Both the position numbers and the translations under genes were made by a program. Below are positions 18,217 to 27,690 of a stretch of 64,000 nucleotides of DNA, in pieces. This DNA is from an uncultured Lachnospiraceae bacterium (GTDB taxonomy: Bacteria > Bacillota > Clostridia > Lachnospirales > Lachnospiraceae). The DNA is taken from the NCBI GenBank assembly GCA_947177165.1, contig CAMWTP010000001.1:1-64000 (forward strand), given 5' to 3'. Below the pieces are notes generated by a model. It worked only from the letters and a program-made list of their open reading frames with translations. It did no database searches and was not told the origin of the DNA. Each line of letters begins with the position of its first letter. Within the stretch, counting starts at the first letter, position 1.

Positions 18217-19410
18217 TTATGAATCTCCATTGACGGCACCAATGATTGCATCTACATATCCCTGGTCAAACCAGGTGACGTTCTGTCTGTCAAGATAACC
18301 GAAGGTCTCCCCTTTTGTCAGTTCTGAGATTCTGCCGTTATCCCACAAAATGCACGGAATCTGCACAGTCTCACCCGCCGAATCCCTGCACGCAGTGACC
18401 GCCTGCTTTACATAGTATGATGCGTGTTTTTTGCGTGATTCTCTGTTGTCCGCTTTCAGGATCGTCCCCCACTCGCTGATGACGACCGGCACATCCTTTG
18501 ACGTCCACTGCTGGTTGATCACGCAAAACACCTCCTCCACCTCCTTCTCGACCTGCGCGTCGTACCCGCTCTTGCCGTTCTCCGACACGTCCATGCAGAA
18601 TGAGTACGGCGAATAGGGATGAATAGAGACGATGATGCGGTTGTCGTATTTTCCCGTGTCCGCAGGAAGTACCTGATTCTTATAAGCGTACATATTCCCT
18701 GCATATCCGGTGCACATGATGTACCTTGACGCGTTGTATCCGGCGTCCACCGAGCGGATCGCATCGACTCCTGCCTGTGCGTACTCGTTGATGATGCGCT
18801 GCGCCGCCTGTGCGCTGGGTGTATCCGGCGTCCACTCGTTGTCCGTCCCGGCCAGGCGCACCTCATTGAATACCTCGTAGATCACATGATGGTCGTACTC
18901 AGCAAATTCTGCGGCGACCTGCGTCCAGATCTGCGTTATGTAACTGATCGACTGCTCCCTGCACTCCTCGGTTGGATAGATAAAATTCTTGTCCTTGTCG
19001 TCGTGATGGATATTGATGATGACATAGAGTCCCTCTTCGTAACAGTAATCCACAACCTCCTTTACCCTGTTCATCCATACTTTCCTGATCGTGTAGACCT
19101 TATTTCCGTTTTCATCCATCACAATGTTGACGTGATTGTGCCATGACACCGGGATTCGGATTGTCCGAAAACCCTGCTCCTTTACAAGGCTGATCATCTT
19201 CTTTGTCGTCTTCGTCTTTCCGGGCAGCCACTCCCCCTCATAGTCGAGTTCATTGGAGATCTCGTTGCTGTCAACTGCGTCGAGCGTGTTTCCGAGATTC
19301 CAGCCCATTCCCATATCCTTCACAAAATCCTGCCACCGCTCTTTCCTCCCGCACCCTGACAGACTGGCGGCTGCAAACATCATCAATAAAACAAATACTT
19401 TCTTTTTCAT
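18217..19410 (-). CDS. GH5-family endoglycanase lipoprotein
   Basis: MKKKVFVLLMMFAAASLSGC is a lipoprotein signal with lipobox LSGC, so the enzyme is tethered outside the membrane. The catalytic domain has GWNLGNTLD, RIPVSWHNH, the acid/base Glu183 in YEVFNEV and the nucleophile Glu313 in VVISEWG, all typical of GH5 endo-beta-glucanases and mannanases (cellulase family). I prefer ATG 19410, 7 bases after GGAG, to the upstream ATG 19416. It is the last gene of the glycan importer array and lies 183 bases from the chemoreceptor gene. The exact beta-glycan cannot be told from sequence. Confidence 0.92.
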   Translation of the reverse strand: MKKKVFVLLMMFAAASLSGCGRKERWQDFVKDMGMGWNLGNTLDAVDSNEISNELDYEGEWLPGKTKTTKKMISLVKEQGFRTIRIPVSWHNHVNIVMDENGNKVYTIRKVWMNRVKEVVDYCYEEGLYVIINIHHDDKDKNFIYPTEECREQSISYITQIWTQVAAEFAEYDHHVIYEVFNEVRLAGTDNEWTPDTPSAQAAQRIINEYAQAGVDAIRSVDAGYNASRYIMCTGYAGNMYAYKNQVLPADTGKYDNRIIVSIHPYSPYSFCMDVSENGKSGYDAQVEKEVEEVFCVINQQWTSKDVPVVISEWGTILKADNRESRKKHASYYVKQAVTACRDSAGETVQIPCILWDNGRISELTKGETFGYLDRQNVTWFDQGYVDAIIGAVNGDS

Positions 19411-19446
19411 GAGCATTCTCCATTTTCTTTCTATATATATGTACTT

Positions 19447-20352
19447 TTATACATGCTTCGCTTTCTTTGCTGCATCCCCCACAAAACGGCTGATCTGTTC
19501 GCGCACAAATTTCTGCTTCTCCTCCTTCACAAGAAAATACAGATACGCGTCGAGCACATACTGCATGGGCATCCCCCGCCCTGCAATCTTAAAGTTCACA
19601 AATCCCCGCTCAATATAGCTTCCGATCTCATCGTTGGATATGAATGCCGGGCGCTTTGTGCACTCCTCGAAGGTCTTGTTCGGGTTGGCATTGGGACATG
19701 GGAAGATGTCCTTCACGTCAAACTCCAGCTGCGCCCTGGACTGCTGTGCATAGTGTTCCGCACGCTTCGGGCATCCCGGCGTGCATACCTCGTTCACCAG
19801 CAGCTCGATACGCCCCGCATGGGGTTCCAGCTCGTTTAGCGCCTTTTCATTGTGGTTCAGGTCATAGTCCAGTACTACCAGAAAATAATCACGCTCCAGC
19901 TCCCCAAGCACTCCACCTGTCTGCACAATCCTCTTTGTGGTGGACGAAATCACTGGAAAGCGCGGCCATTTACAGCGGATATAATCCTCCAGCACGCGGG
20001 TGTTTACCAGCGCCTGATTCATGCCGTTGTCCGCAAGACGCATGATGAGGTTGCAGTAAGTATCCTGAAGGTGCTTTTCCTCCAGAACAGAGTTCGTCCA
20101 TGTAAACCGCACCGGCACACCTCTGCTGTTGTAAAGTTTCAGGGTCGCCTCAATGTCCCTCTTTCCGGCGATTCCCATCACCACCCGCCCGCCATTCCAG
20201 ATAGCGCCCGGAAACGTCCCATAGACTGAGCCGACCCTGTATCCATCCCGAAAACAGCCGGGATACTGTTTCATCAGTGTGATCACCGCGCAATTTAACT
20301 GCCGGAAATAGCAAAACCCCGGCAGATGCCAAAATATCTCTCGATTCGCCAT
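19447..20352 (-). CDS. U32-like cysteine-motif protein, paralogue 1
   Basis: 301 residues, soluble, with GGGAGGT before ATG 20352. A central motif LLVNEVCTPGCPKRAEHY and a late GFVNFKIAGRGMP resemble the CxxxCPxR and FKIEGR-type motifs of U32 (PrtC/UbiU-like) TIM-barrel proteins, several of which hold iron-sulfur clusters. Further cysteines are in DTYCN, FPCPN and FEECTK. The N-terminus (FWHLPGFCYF, YGTFPGAIWNGGR) is shared with the next gene. It is 22 bases downstream of its paralogue and 37 bases upstream of the GH5 gene. I do not know its function; it could modify a glycan, a tRNA or a cell-surface product. A peptidase role is not supported by visible residues. Confidence 0.65.
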   Translation of the reverse strand: MANREIFWHLPGFCYFRQLNCAVITLMKQYPGCFRDGYRVGSVYGTFPGAIWNGGRVVMGIAGKRDIEATLKLYNSRGVPVRFTWTNSVLEEKHLQDTYCNLIMRLADNGMNQALVNTRVLEDYIRCKWPRFPVISSTTKRIVQTGGVLGELERDYFLVVLDYDLNHNEKALNELEPHAGRIELLVNEVCTPGCPKRAEHYAQQSRAQLEFDVKDIFPCPNANPNKTFEECTKRPAFISNDEIGSYIERGFVNFKIAGRGMPMQYVLDAYLYFLVKEEKQKFVREQISRFVGDAAKKAKHV

Positions 20353-20373
20353 GTCAAACCTCCCTTTTTACCG

Positions 20374-21330
20374 CTACGGCCATCTGGAGGGCTTTGGCCT
20401 CCCTACCGTGATCAGTCTGTTTGCCGACAGACTGTTGAGCAGCGTAGCCGCGGCGTCCACACGGTACGCGGGGCGTATCAGATAGTGGCAGTAAACCTCC
20501 ATGATGTAAAAGAGGTTTGCTGTCCTTCCCTCCAGCTTGAAATTCGTAAAACCCATCGGCACATATTTCTCCCAGATATCCTCGGGCGACACATAGGTGC
20601 AGTAGCTCTGTATCGCGGCAAACTCATTGTGCTCCCCATAATCGCAGTGCCATGGCTCCAGGGGAATCTGCCTGTCAGGAGTGCGTGTGCGGTTTTTGAG
20701 CATGATGCGCTGGTTTTTCGCCTCATTTTCGTAGTGTCTGCCTCTCCTTGGACAGTCAGGCTGGCACACCGCGTTCACGAGGATTTCGCATCGTTTTCTG
20801 TGTTCATCCTTGATTTTTTCCAGTTTTTCGAAGCAGTTGTTGAAATTGTAATCCAAAACCACGAGGTGATAGTCCTTTTCCAGTTCCTCATTCACCGCAT
20901 CAATGTCCCGGATTTCCTTGCAGGTGGAACTGTTGATCCGAAATCCCGGATAATTCCTGCGCACATATTCCTCCAGAAGCGGCGATACGACGAGCACCCC
21001 GTTCTTTCCATTGTCCGCCGTCTTCATGCAGAAATTGCAGTAGGGATCTTTTAAATCCTCCTCATCAAGAAACATATTTGTGTAGGTATAGCGCACGGAC
21101 ACGCCTTTGTCATTTATGCTCCTGACTGCATTTTCGATATAGCCTGCGTCGCACTGGTCATTGGGCGAGCGCCTGCCGCCATTCCAGAGCGACATGGGAA
21201 ACTCCCCGAAAAAGGACGCTATCCTCACGCCTTCCCTGAAATAATGCGGTCTTTTCTCCAGCATTGACAGCAGTACCATATTCAGTGGTAAATTCTGCCG
21301 CAGCCCCGGCAGATGAAACCAAACCTCCAT
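20374..21330 (-). CDS. U32-like cysteine-motif protein, paralogue 2
   Basis: 318 residues from ATG 21330 (AGGGAAAGGA upstream). It shares with the neighbouring protein the frame FHLPG...FFGEFPMSLWNGGR, RYTYTN, DPYCNFCMKTADNGKN, INSSTCKEI, LVNAVCQPDCPRRGRHY and GFTNFKLEGRTA. Conserved cysteines are those of YCN, VCxPxC and a later WHC or FPC position, so a four-cysteine metal or iron-sulfur site is possible. The two proteins are about one third identical by eye, too diverged for a recent duplication, which suggests distinct, perhaps heterodimeric, roles. The U32 relationship is inferred from motifs only. Confidence 0.65.
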   Translation of the reverse strand: MEVWFHLPGLRQNLPLNMVLLSMLEKRPHYFREGVRIASFFGEFPMSLWNGGRRSPNDQCDAGYIENAVRSINDKGVSVRYTYTNMFLDEEDLKDPYCNFCMKTADNGKNGVLVVSPLLEEYVRRNYPGFRINSSTCKEIRDIDAVNEELEKDYHLVVLDYNFNNCFEKLEKIKDEHRKRCEILVNAVCQPDCPRRGRHYENEAKNQRIMLKNRTRTPDRQIPLEPWHCDYGEHNEFAAIQSYCTYVSPEDIWEKYVPMGFTNFKLEGRTANLFYIMEVYCHYLIRPAYRVDAAATLLNSLSANRLITVGRPKPSRWP

Positions 21331-21431
21331 CTTTTCATCCTTTCCCTTGAACGCGGACTGTATTTTCAAAAAGAGGATGGCAAACACCATCCCCATATTT
21401 GTTCCTTGTTCTCTATTGATTCGTTATGCTG

Positions 21432-22991
21432 TTACTTTTTCAGGGAAGCGTTGAACTCATCCACAGCCGTCTGCCATGCGGGCAGGTTCTGCTCCAAAAT
21501 CGCGTCGACGTCAGCGCCTACGTCCAGCTTCCACAGGAAATCATTGTTCGGATTGAAGTTCGGAACAATTGCATGCCAGTCGTCAACACCCCTTGTCGTC
21601 ATCATGTCGATGGTCTCGTCCACAGAACGTGTATCCTTCATGCCGCCATAGAGGTTATCGAGCAGTGCATAGTAGCCCTCGTAGCCGGGAACATCCTCTG
21701 TCCACACGTCGTAGGCAAACATCAGCAGCCTTGCCTTCTCATCACTATAGGAAGCAGGCAGGCAGTACAGATTGTTGCTCTTGTTGGTCACATTGTCTCC
21801 TTTTGGTCCCTTCGGGAACATTACATAACCATAATCAACGCTCTGATCCAGCTGTACACCGTTTACCTCCACGGGATTCTGACCTGTCAGCCATCCGCCC
21901 TCATATGCGCAGTATGCGTCATCATACATGAAAGCCGCCTTGCCGCTCATAAAGAGATTCTTGTAATCCTCCCAGTTCGTCCCCTCCTCGTTGCCGTAAT
22001 CCAGAAAATACTTGTTGGTGACAGTGTCAATGGCAAAATGCAGACCTTCCTTCACTGCATCGCTGTCAGCAGTCAGTGTGAATGTGCCGTCGTCGTTCTT
22101 GGTGACAAGCGCGCCTCCGTTCGAGCGCACACACATATAGATCATACCGCCGTTGTTCTGCACACAGCCGAAAACGTCGTTCTGTCCGTCGTTGTCCGTA
22201 TCCCTCTGCACCTTATCCATGATGTCAACCCATGCGTCCCAAGTCCATGTACCATCTGCCTGCATATCATAGATCGTCTCAGGATCGATTCCGGCATCCT
22301 TGAGCACGGTCTTGTTGAAATACAGGCCTCCTCTGGGTTCGGAAGGACCGGTGCAGAAGCAGTATACAGCATCGCCCACCTTCCAGCTGTTCACCTCGCC
22401 GTTCATCTGCCACTTCTCCGCAGAGAGATCAATCACATCACCATCGAGTTTCGTCAAATCATACATCAGACCCTGGCTGACATCCGCCGCCGTAGCTGCG
22501 GAGTTTGTCAGCACATAGATCAGATTTTCATCGCTTCCCGAAGTCGCAGCCTGTACAAAGGCCTCGCCAATCGAACCTTCCTCCCAGCCCCACCCGGCGT
22601 AGTTCTTCTGAACCATCGTGAAGTTGTATGTTTCCTGAAGCCACTCCTGGTATTCTCTCTGCGCCGCCTGGAAATCCGTCTTGGGCTCTTCCGGATCACC
22701 TGTCCACCAGTCAGCTATGATAATCTCCATCCCGCCTAAATCAAAGGGTTCTCCTGTGGTCGGATCGATGCGCACTTCTGCCATTCCATCCTCTTCTGCA
22801 TCTGTATCCTGCACCGGTGCGTCTGTCTCTGTCTCGCCGCCTGTCTGCTCTGCGACACTTGCCTGTGTGTCTCCACCGGTCTGTTCTCCGCTTGCCGGCT
22901 GATCTGTATTGCCGCCGCAGCCAGTCATACCAACTGTCATGATCGATGCAATAGAAGCTGCCACCAGTCTGTTCAACATTTTTCTTTTCAT
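21432..22991 (-). CDS. Carbohydrate ABC importer solute-binding lipoprotein
   Basis: MKRKMLNRLVAASIASIMTV then GMTGC gives a lipoprotein signal, followed by an acidic Thr/Gly/Glu linker of about 45 residues and a 440-residue extracellular binding domain of the family-1 type (e.g. GGLYFNKTVLKDAGIDPETI, LFMSGKAAFMYDDAYCAYEG). The protein binds an oligosaccharide and hands it to the permeases encoded upstream at 23138 and 24138. A hairpin lies between it and the permease gene. The domain is rich in Trp and Tyr, as is usual for sugar stacking. Substrate unknown. Confidence 0.92.
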   Translation of the reverse strand: MKRKMLNRLVAASIASIMTVGMTGCGGNTDQPASGEQTGGDTQASVAEQTGGETETDAPVQDTDAEEDGMAEVRIDPTTGEPFDLGGMEIIIADWWTGDPEEPKTDFQAAQREYQEWLQETYNFTMVQKNYAGWGWEEGSIGEAFVQAATSGSDENLIYVLTNSAATAADVSQGLMYDLTKLDGDVIDLSAEKWQMNGEVNSWKVGDAVYCFCTGPSEPRGGLYFNKTVLKDAGIDPETIYDMQADGTWTWDAWVDIMDKVQRDTDNDGQNDVFGCVQNNGGMIYMCVRSNGGALVTKNDDGTFTLTADSDAVKEGLHFAIDTVTNKYFLDYGNEEGTNWEDYKNLFMSGKAAFMYDDAYCAYEGGWLTGQNPVEVNGVQLDQSVDYGYVMFPKGPKGDNVTNKSNNLYCLPASYSDEKARLLMFAYDVWTEDVPGYEGYYALLDNLYGGMKDTRSVDETIDMMTTRGVDDWHAIVPNFNPNNDFLWKLDVGADVDAILEQNLPAWQTAVDEFNASLKK

Positions 22992-23061
22992 ATATATTAT
23001 CCTCCATTCTTACTACGCCTGCAGATTCAGATACAGGCGCGAAAACTTATTATATAAACTT

Positions 23062-23098
23062 CCGCCCGCCTGCTTCCAGTACCAGGAGCAGGCAGCGG
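23062..23098 (-). terminator. Hairpin between permease and binding-protein genes
   Basis: CCGCCCGCCTGCTTCC pairs with GGAGCAGGCAGCGG with small bulges; read on the minus strand it is followed by AAGTTTAT. It may attenuate read-through or protect the mRNA end. Confidence 0.5.
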
Positions 23099-23137
23099 AA
23101 ACCCATACCACAACCATCGCCCGCAAAACACGCGGTA

Positions 23138-24145
23138 TCACATCTTGATTCCGGTGCTGCTCAGACTCTCGACAAAACCCTTCTGCGCGTACAGATACAG
23201 CACTATCAATGGCACGATTACCATCAGTGTCCCCGTTGCCAGCATGCAGTTGGTGTAGGGAACGGAGACGCCGGCCGAGCTCGATGAACCGGTGATTTTT
23301 GCCATGTAACCGCCAAACGTATCTGGAAGCTGCTTGAGTTTGATGCTCAGGAGACTTATCTTTCCCAAAAACATGCTGGAATAAAAACCATCTGTCCACT
23401 GCCATACAAAGGAGAACAGGAAACAGGATGTAAGGATGGGCTTCGCATCCGGCAGCATGATGCTGGCAAAGGTCTTGAGCGTACCGCAGCCGTCCACATA
23501 GGCGGCCTCCTCCATCTCCTTTGGAATATTGCGGAAAAACTGCCGTATCATATAAATATAAAGTCCATTCTTCAGGCCCATGCACCCAAATGACATCATG
23601 TAGTAGGGGAGCACGGAACCCCGCAGGTTTACAGGGGAACCTGTCAGCAGCCTGCTGATTCCCAGCACGTCAAAATACCGGAAATGCAGGTGCAGCGAAG
23701 TCGAAATGACCTGGGGCGGAATCAAAATCATCACCATCACGCATGCAAACCAAAAGCGCTTCAAAGGGAACTCAAACCTTGCAAAGCCGTATCCCACCAG
23801 AGTACACATGCCTACCTGAACGATAGAGACTGTCAGCGCGACTGCCAGCGAGTTGAACAGACTCTTTGCATACTCCATAAGCCCCGCAGCCAGCCGGTAA
23901 TTCTCTGTAGTAAAATGCTGCGGAATAGAGATAACGATTGGATCATACAGATCTCCCTCGGTCATAAAGCTCACCGAAATCTTGTTTAACAGGGGCTGCA
24001 GAATCAGGAAACACAATCCGAAAAGCAATACCGCACGGCATATATTGACAACATATCCCATCACGGTCCTGCGCAGGAGATACCCTCCTGATTTTCTGTT
24101 TCTCTCCCAGAAATTTGTATATTTTCCCGTCTTTACCTTACTCAT
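23138..24145 (-). CDS. Carbohydrate ABC importer permease (MalG type)
   Basis: A CUT1-family inner-membrane permease of 335 residues with about six membrane helices (first VVNICRAVLLFGLCFLILQP) and the cytoplasmic EAA loop MEEAAYVDGCGTLKTFASIM, followed by the conserved Pro of MLPDAKPIL, that docks to the ATPase. It ends SLSSTGIKM, a typical MalG-like tail. It overlaps the preceding permease gene by 8 bases, so the two are translationally coupled. The N-terminal cytoplasmic extension of about 35 residues is slightly longer than usual. No ATPase gene is in the window, so a shared MsmK/UgpC-type ATPase elsewhere is expected. Confidence 0.92.
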   Translation of the reverse strand: MSKVKTGKYTNFWERNRKSGGYLLRRTVMGYVVNICRAVLLFGLCFLILQPLLNKISVSFMTEGDLYDPIVISIPQHFTTENYRLAAGLMEYAKSLFNSLAVALTVSIVQVGMCTLVGYGFARFEFPLKRFWFACVMVMILIPPQVISTSLHLHFRYFDVLGISRLLTGSPVNLRGSVLPYYMMSFGCMGLKNGLYIYMIRQFFRNIPKEMEEAAYVDGCGTLKTFASIMLPDAKPILTSCFLFSFVWQWTDGFYSSMFLGKISLLSIKLKQLPDTFGGYMAKITGSSSSAGVSVPYTNCMLATGTLMVIVPLIVLYLYAQKGFVESLSSTGIKM

Positions 24146-25049
24146 AGTAGTAAACCCCCTTTGAGATGATAAGCGAACTCACTCCGATAATTGCCATGAC
24201 AAGCACGAAGTATACCCAGGACATGGCGGAAGCAAGCCCGTAATTCAGATTGACGTTCATGTATGTCGTAATCTTGTCAATGACATCATTGTCTGACCTC
24301 ATACAGAAATCCACCACCGTATAGATCCAGTTCACAAGGAACAGGGAACTGACCATGGGAAACGTAATCTTCCAGAGACTCTCCCACCTGGTGCAGCCCT
24401 CAATGTCTGCAGCCTCGTACATACTGACTGAAATAGTCTGCAGACCTGACAGGAAAATAATGATCTGGATACCGGAAGAAATCGCCACATCATAGATGTT
24501 ATCAATAATCTCAAACAGCGTCTCAAAAGCCCTCACACCCACACCCGTCGTTCTCAGGATACTCTGGAGCGCATTCGTGATACTCGCCGTACTGCCCGCG
24601 TTCACCTCCACAGTCTGCGCGACAGCCGCCATCAGGGCATTGTCGGAATCCAGCTTCAGCATCACGCCTGAAGCCAGTATAACCGGCAGGAAAAACACGG
24701 AACGAACAAGCGCCCTGCCCTTGAATTTCTGATTCAGCACCAGTGCCACAAAGAAACTGAATACCATGATCGCCACAGAATAAATCGCCATTCTGGACAA
24801 CTCCTCCGTGAGAAGCCTGACAAAGTTGGCATCCACCCGGAAAGCATAATTGTAATTGCCCAGACCTTTCCACACGGTCTGAAACTCCCCCGCTCCCAGC
24901 TGCACATCGCTGAAGCTCATGTACAGGGACTGGAACAGCGGCTTTACCATGAATGCCAAAAAACCGATGATAAACGGAGAGATGAACAGGTATCCCGAGA
25001 TGGCTTTCCGTTTCTGAAGGCCTGCCAGTTTCGTTTTCTGTCTTTTCAT
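24138..25049 (-). CDS. Carbohydrate ABC importer permease (MalF type)
   Basis: The start is ATG 25049, 8 bases after GAAAGGA. MKRQKTKLAGLQKRKAISGY is followed by FISPFIIGFLAFMVKPL, the standard first helix of MalF-like CUT1 permeases. An EAA-like loop, MYEAADIEGCTRWESLWKIT, is near residue 220. It forms a heterodimer with the gene product at 23138. Between helices 2 and 3 there is an extra external region of about 50 residues (DSDNALMAAVAQTVEVNAGS), longer than in minimal members, that may touch the binding protein. Confidence 0.92.
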   Translation of the reverse strand: MKRQKTKLAGLQKRKAISGYLFISPFIIGFLAFMVKPLFQSLYMSFSDVQLGAGEFQTVWKGLGNYNYAFRVDANFVRLLTEELSRMAIYSVAIMVFSFFVALVLNQKFKGRALVRSVFFLPVILASGVMLKLDSDNALMAAVAQTVEVNAGSTASITNALQSILRTTGVGVRAFETLFEIIDNIYDVAISSGIQIIIFLSGLQTISVSMYEAADIEGCTRWESLWKITFPMVSSLFLVNWIYTVVDFCMRSDNDVIDKITTYMNVNLNYGLASAMSWVYFVLVMAIIGVSSLIISKGVYYYE

Positions 25050-25074
25050 AACCACATTCCTTTCTAAAAGCTTT

Positions 25075-27648
25075 TTAACGGACTACCAAATAATCTCTGG
25101 CGGGAACATTTACGCCGTCAGGCGTCACTGCATCCGTAAAGCTATAATTGACATAGACCTTTGTGCCGTCCTCATATACGGTGCACGAAAGTTTGTCATC
25201 CAGTTTCTCATGTCCCGTCATCTGCTGGCCAAACACATGCCCCATCTCACTATTGTATCTGTTGTAAATTTCCATCATTCTGTCGTGCCAAGCGGCAAAA
25301 TCGGATGCGTAATACTCTGTATAGAGTGTCTTCTGCAGGGCAAACGCCGTCTCACGCATCAGGGAGAAGGACAGACCCGCGCCGTACTCCGCAGACTCCA
25401 ACAGCTCCTCTTCCTCGTTGCCGCAGACATTTAACGGTGATCCGACATAATTCACGAAGCCGTGAATGGCAAGCTGGTAAAAGGGGATCTCCTCATCGAT
25501 AATGGTATACCCGCTGCCCGACAAATCCATGTTTGTCACCATATCCGCATAGGGGAGGGCGTAATCATTGCCCATATTGATCATAACCTTCCTGCCGCTG
25601 TCGCAAATCTCTTTGAGTATCTGTGCCTGTGAAGTCATCGCCTGCTGTCTGCTCACCGTGTCCTTCAGATAATAGTCCGAGGAGAGATCCTTTCCCATAT
25701 CACGGAAGGCCACGTTTGCGCCGTACTGCCCGGCCGCCCTGGAAAGAACCCGCGCGTTCTCCTCAATCAGACTTGGATGAAGCAGATAATAACTGTCGGT
25801 TCCCTCCCTTGCGGCATAAGTCACGTCATTGTAGACAAACAGCTCAGCGCGCTCCTTGGACAGAAATCTTGCCGCATCCGTGAACGAGAAAAAGCCGTCC
25901 GCAATCCCGCTGTCATACTCGTAGTGCGTCACACCCTCCAGATAGAGATCCACCCCCAGCTCCTCAGCCGCAGTGCCCAGGGATTTCAGATCCTTTTTGC
26001 TGCCCAGTGCGCCGATCGTCTTTGCCTTGCTGAGAATCTTCTGATTGACTCCGCCGTTGCACCAGCCCGTATATTTCACTGAAATATTGCTCATGCCCTC
26101 CGATGTCAGCTGGCGGATCATCTCCTCCGCCTCGCTGTACCTGGTCAGCTTTAGGGGTCTGGAAACCGGAACTCCCAGAATCTGCCTGACCTTATCCACG
26201 GCTCCCACAATCTCCAACACCACGGGAGTTCCTTCCTCATCATTCTCTGTAAAATACTCCCCGTATTGATCCTTCAGATAACCCTGATACGCCTTTGCCA
26301 TATCCACATAGCTGCTGCTGTTCACGAAACGGTATCGCTGTGTCAGCGTCTCATCAGGCAGTGTCTCCAAAAATTTATAGACATTCTGACTGTTCAGATC
26401 GCCCACCTGATAGAGCTCGGACGGGCTGACCGTATAACTTGAATTGACAAAATTGTAGCTGCTGCCATGTCCGGAAATATCCGCCTGCACGGACGCGTAT
26501 GACACGCCCTCCTCCAACATGCAGATAAAGGAATCCTCACCGCTGGCAATGCCGAACACATTGAAGTAAGCCCTTGTGTCATGCACCACAGCATCCCTGG
26601 ACAATGCCATATCCCAGCCGTAAAGGTTCGCATAGTAAGACGCCTGCGAGAGCTTGTTGTTGTTGAAGCTGATCAGCGCACCGCCGCCCTCGGGCACAAG
26701 CAGATATCCTTCGTCCTCAGAACCACCCGCACCAAAGTACGGAAGCGGGACCAGTGTATAGATCGGAGTCGCCTCACTGTATTCCAGATCGCCCAGAGGC
26801 ATCTCCACTACCAGATCCCCGCCGTCCAGCCTGTAAATGATACTCACATCGAACACAAACGTATCCTTGCTGGCAAGCTGTGTGCTCAGCTGCTTATCCG
26901 CCGCCAGATCGTCCGCCGTATATCCCGCCTTCTCAAAGATCTGTTCCAGCTTCTGGGTAACGGCACCCTTGGCAGTATCCCGCAGCACGTACAGCGGCTC
27001 ACCCTCCAAAGCCGGGTAGGCGGTGAGCAGCGCATCCCTGTCATCGTCCTTCCCCAGGTTATCAATATCATATTTCTTGTAATAGCGTTTGATAAAGCTG
27101 GAATCGCTCGTTTCCAGTTTGTCAAACCACTGATCCATACTTGCCGCTGTGCAGACAGGGGGAATCATGTACTCCTTCTCCACGTTCCCGAGAGAATAGT
27201 TGACTTTGACATAATCGCCGCCCTGCTCGATACTGTACAGCCCATTTGACACGCCGTAGGTGAAGCTGTCATATGTCGTCTGCAGACCGGTAGCAATGCT
27301 ATAGGTCATAAGCAGGGTGGACTGGAGCCTTCCCTTGTATGACGCAACCGCTACAGGGTCCGCATCCGCTCCGGGCGGGTTGGAATACCATACCTTCCCT
27401 GTCTCCTTCACCTCCAGAGCAAACTGGGTCGTTGCAGGATCCATCGTCAGCCTGAGCTTATCGTTTTCCAGTATGACAGAATCCTCAGACCCGTCATAGC
27501 TGTAAACCGTCATCCCCTCTGCCTGTTCTGTCGTACCTTTGAAATTGACAATCGCAAAGACTGCCGCGAGTATGACAACTGTTATGATCACGGGAACCGC
27601 TAGACTTTTCAGCTTCCCCGTCTCTCTTACTGATTTTTCTTTCTTCAT
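25075..27648 (-). CDS. DUF5696-type large surface protein, putative glycan-active TIM-barrel protein
   Basis: 857 residues from ATG 27648, preceded by GGGAG. A single N-terminal membrane anchor (LAVPVIITVVILAAVFAIVN) without lipobox leads into an external beta-rich N-terminal half (MTVYSYDGSEDSVILENDKL) and a second half with the look of a (beta/alpha)8 barrel (NISVKYTGWCNGGVN, ELGVDLYLEGVTHYEY, FRDMGKDLSS). This fits the DUF5696 family, which in Paenibacillus-like bacteria accompanies YIP1, NHL and sugar-ABC genes, exactly as here. The barrel layout resembles retaining glycosidases of the GH36/GH101 kind, but no catalytic pair can be named with confidence. It probably acts on or binds the imported glycan at the surface. 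Confidence 0.75.
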   Translation of the reverse strand: MKKEKSVRETGKLKSLAVPVIITVVILAAVFAIVNFKGTTEQAEGMTVYSYDGSEDSVILENDKLRLTMDPATTQFALEVKETGKVWYSNPPGADADPVAVASYKGRLQSTLLMTYSIATGLQTTYDSFTYGVSNGLYSIEQGGDYVKVNYSLGNVEKEYMIPPVCTAASMDQWFDKLETSDSSFIKRYYKKYDIDNLGKDDDRDALLTAYPALEGEPLYVLRDTAKGAVTQKLEQIFEKAGYTADDLAADKQLSTQLASKDTFVFDVSIIYRLDGGDLVVEMPLGDLEYSEATPIYTLVPLPYFGAGGSEDEGYLLVPEGGGALISFNNNKLSQASYYANLYGWDMALSRDAVVHDTRAYFNVFGIASGEDSFICMLEEGVSYASVQADISGHGSSYNFVNSSYTVSPSELYQVGDLNSQNVYKFLETLPDETLTQRYRFVNSSSYVDMAKAYQGYLKDQYGEYFTENDEEGTPVVLEIVGAVDKVRQILGVPVSRPLKLTRYSEAEEMIRQLTSEGMSNISVKYTGWCNGGVNQKILSKAKTIGALGSKKDLKSLGTAAEELGVDLYLEGVTHYEYDSGIADGFFSFTDAARFLSKERAELFVYNDVTYAAREGTDSYYLLHPSLIEENARVLSRAAGQYGANVAFRDMGKDLSSDYYLKDTVSRQQAMTSQAQILKEICDSGRKVMINMGNDYALPYADMVTNMDLSGSGYTIIDEEIPFYQLAIHGFVNYVGSPLNVCGNEEEELLESAEYGAGLSFSLMRETAFALQKTLYTEYYASDFAAWHDRMMEIYNRYNSEMGHVFGQQMTGHEKLDDKLSCTVYEDGTKVYVNYSFTDAVTPDGVNVPARDYLVVR

Positions 27649-27690
27649 GGTCACTCCCATCCTTTCGTTCCGGCAGATGTCCTCCTGGTC

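Noticed and set aside
21426..22739. Long plus-strand open frame of 437 residues opposite the binding-protein gene
   Set aside because: It is the antisense of a clear solute-binding lipoprotein gene, has a His/Val/Ile-rich shadow composition and no ribosome binding site.
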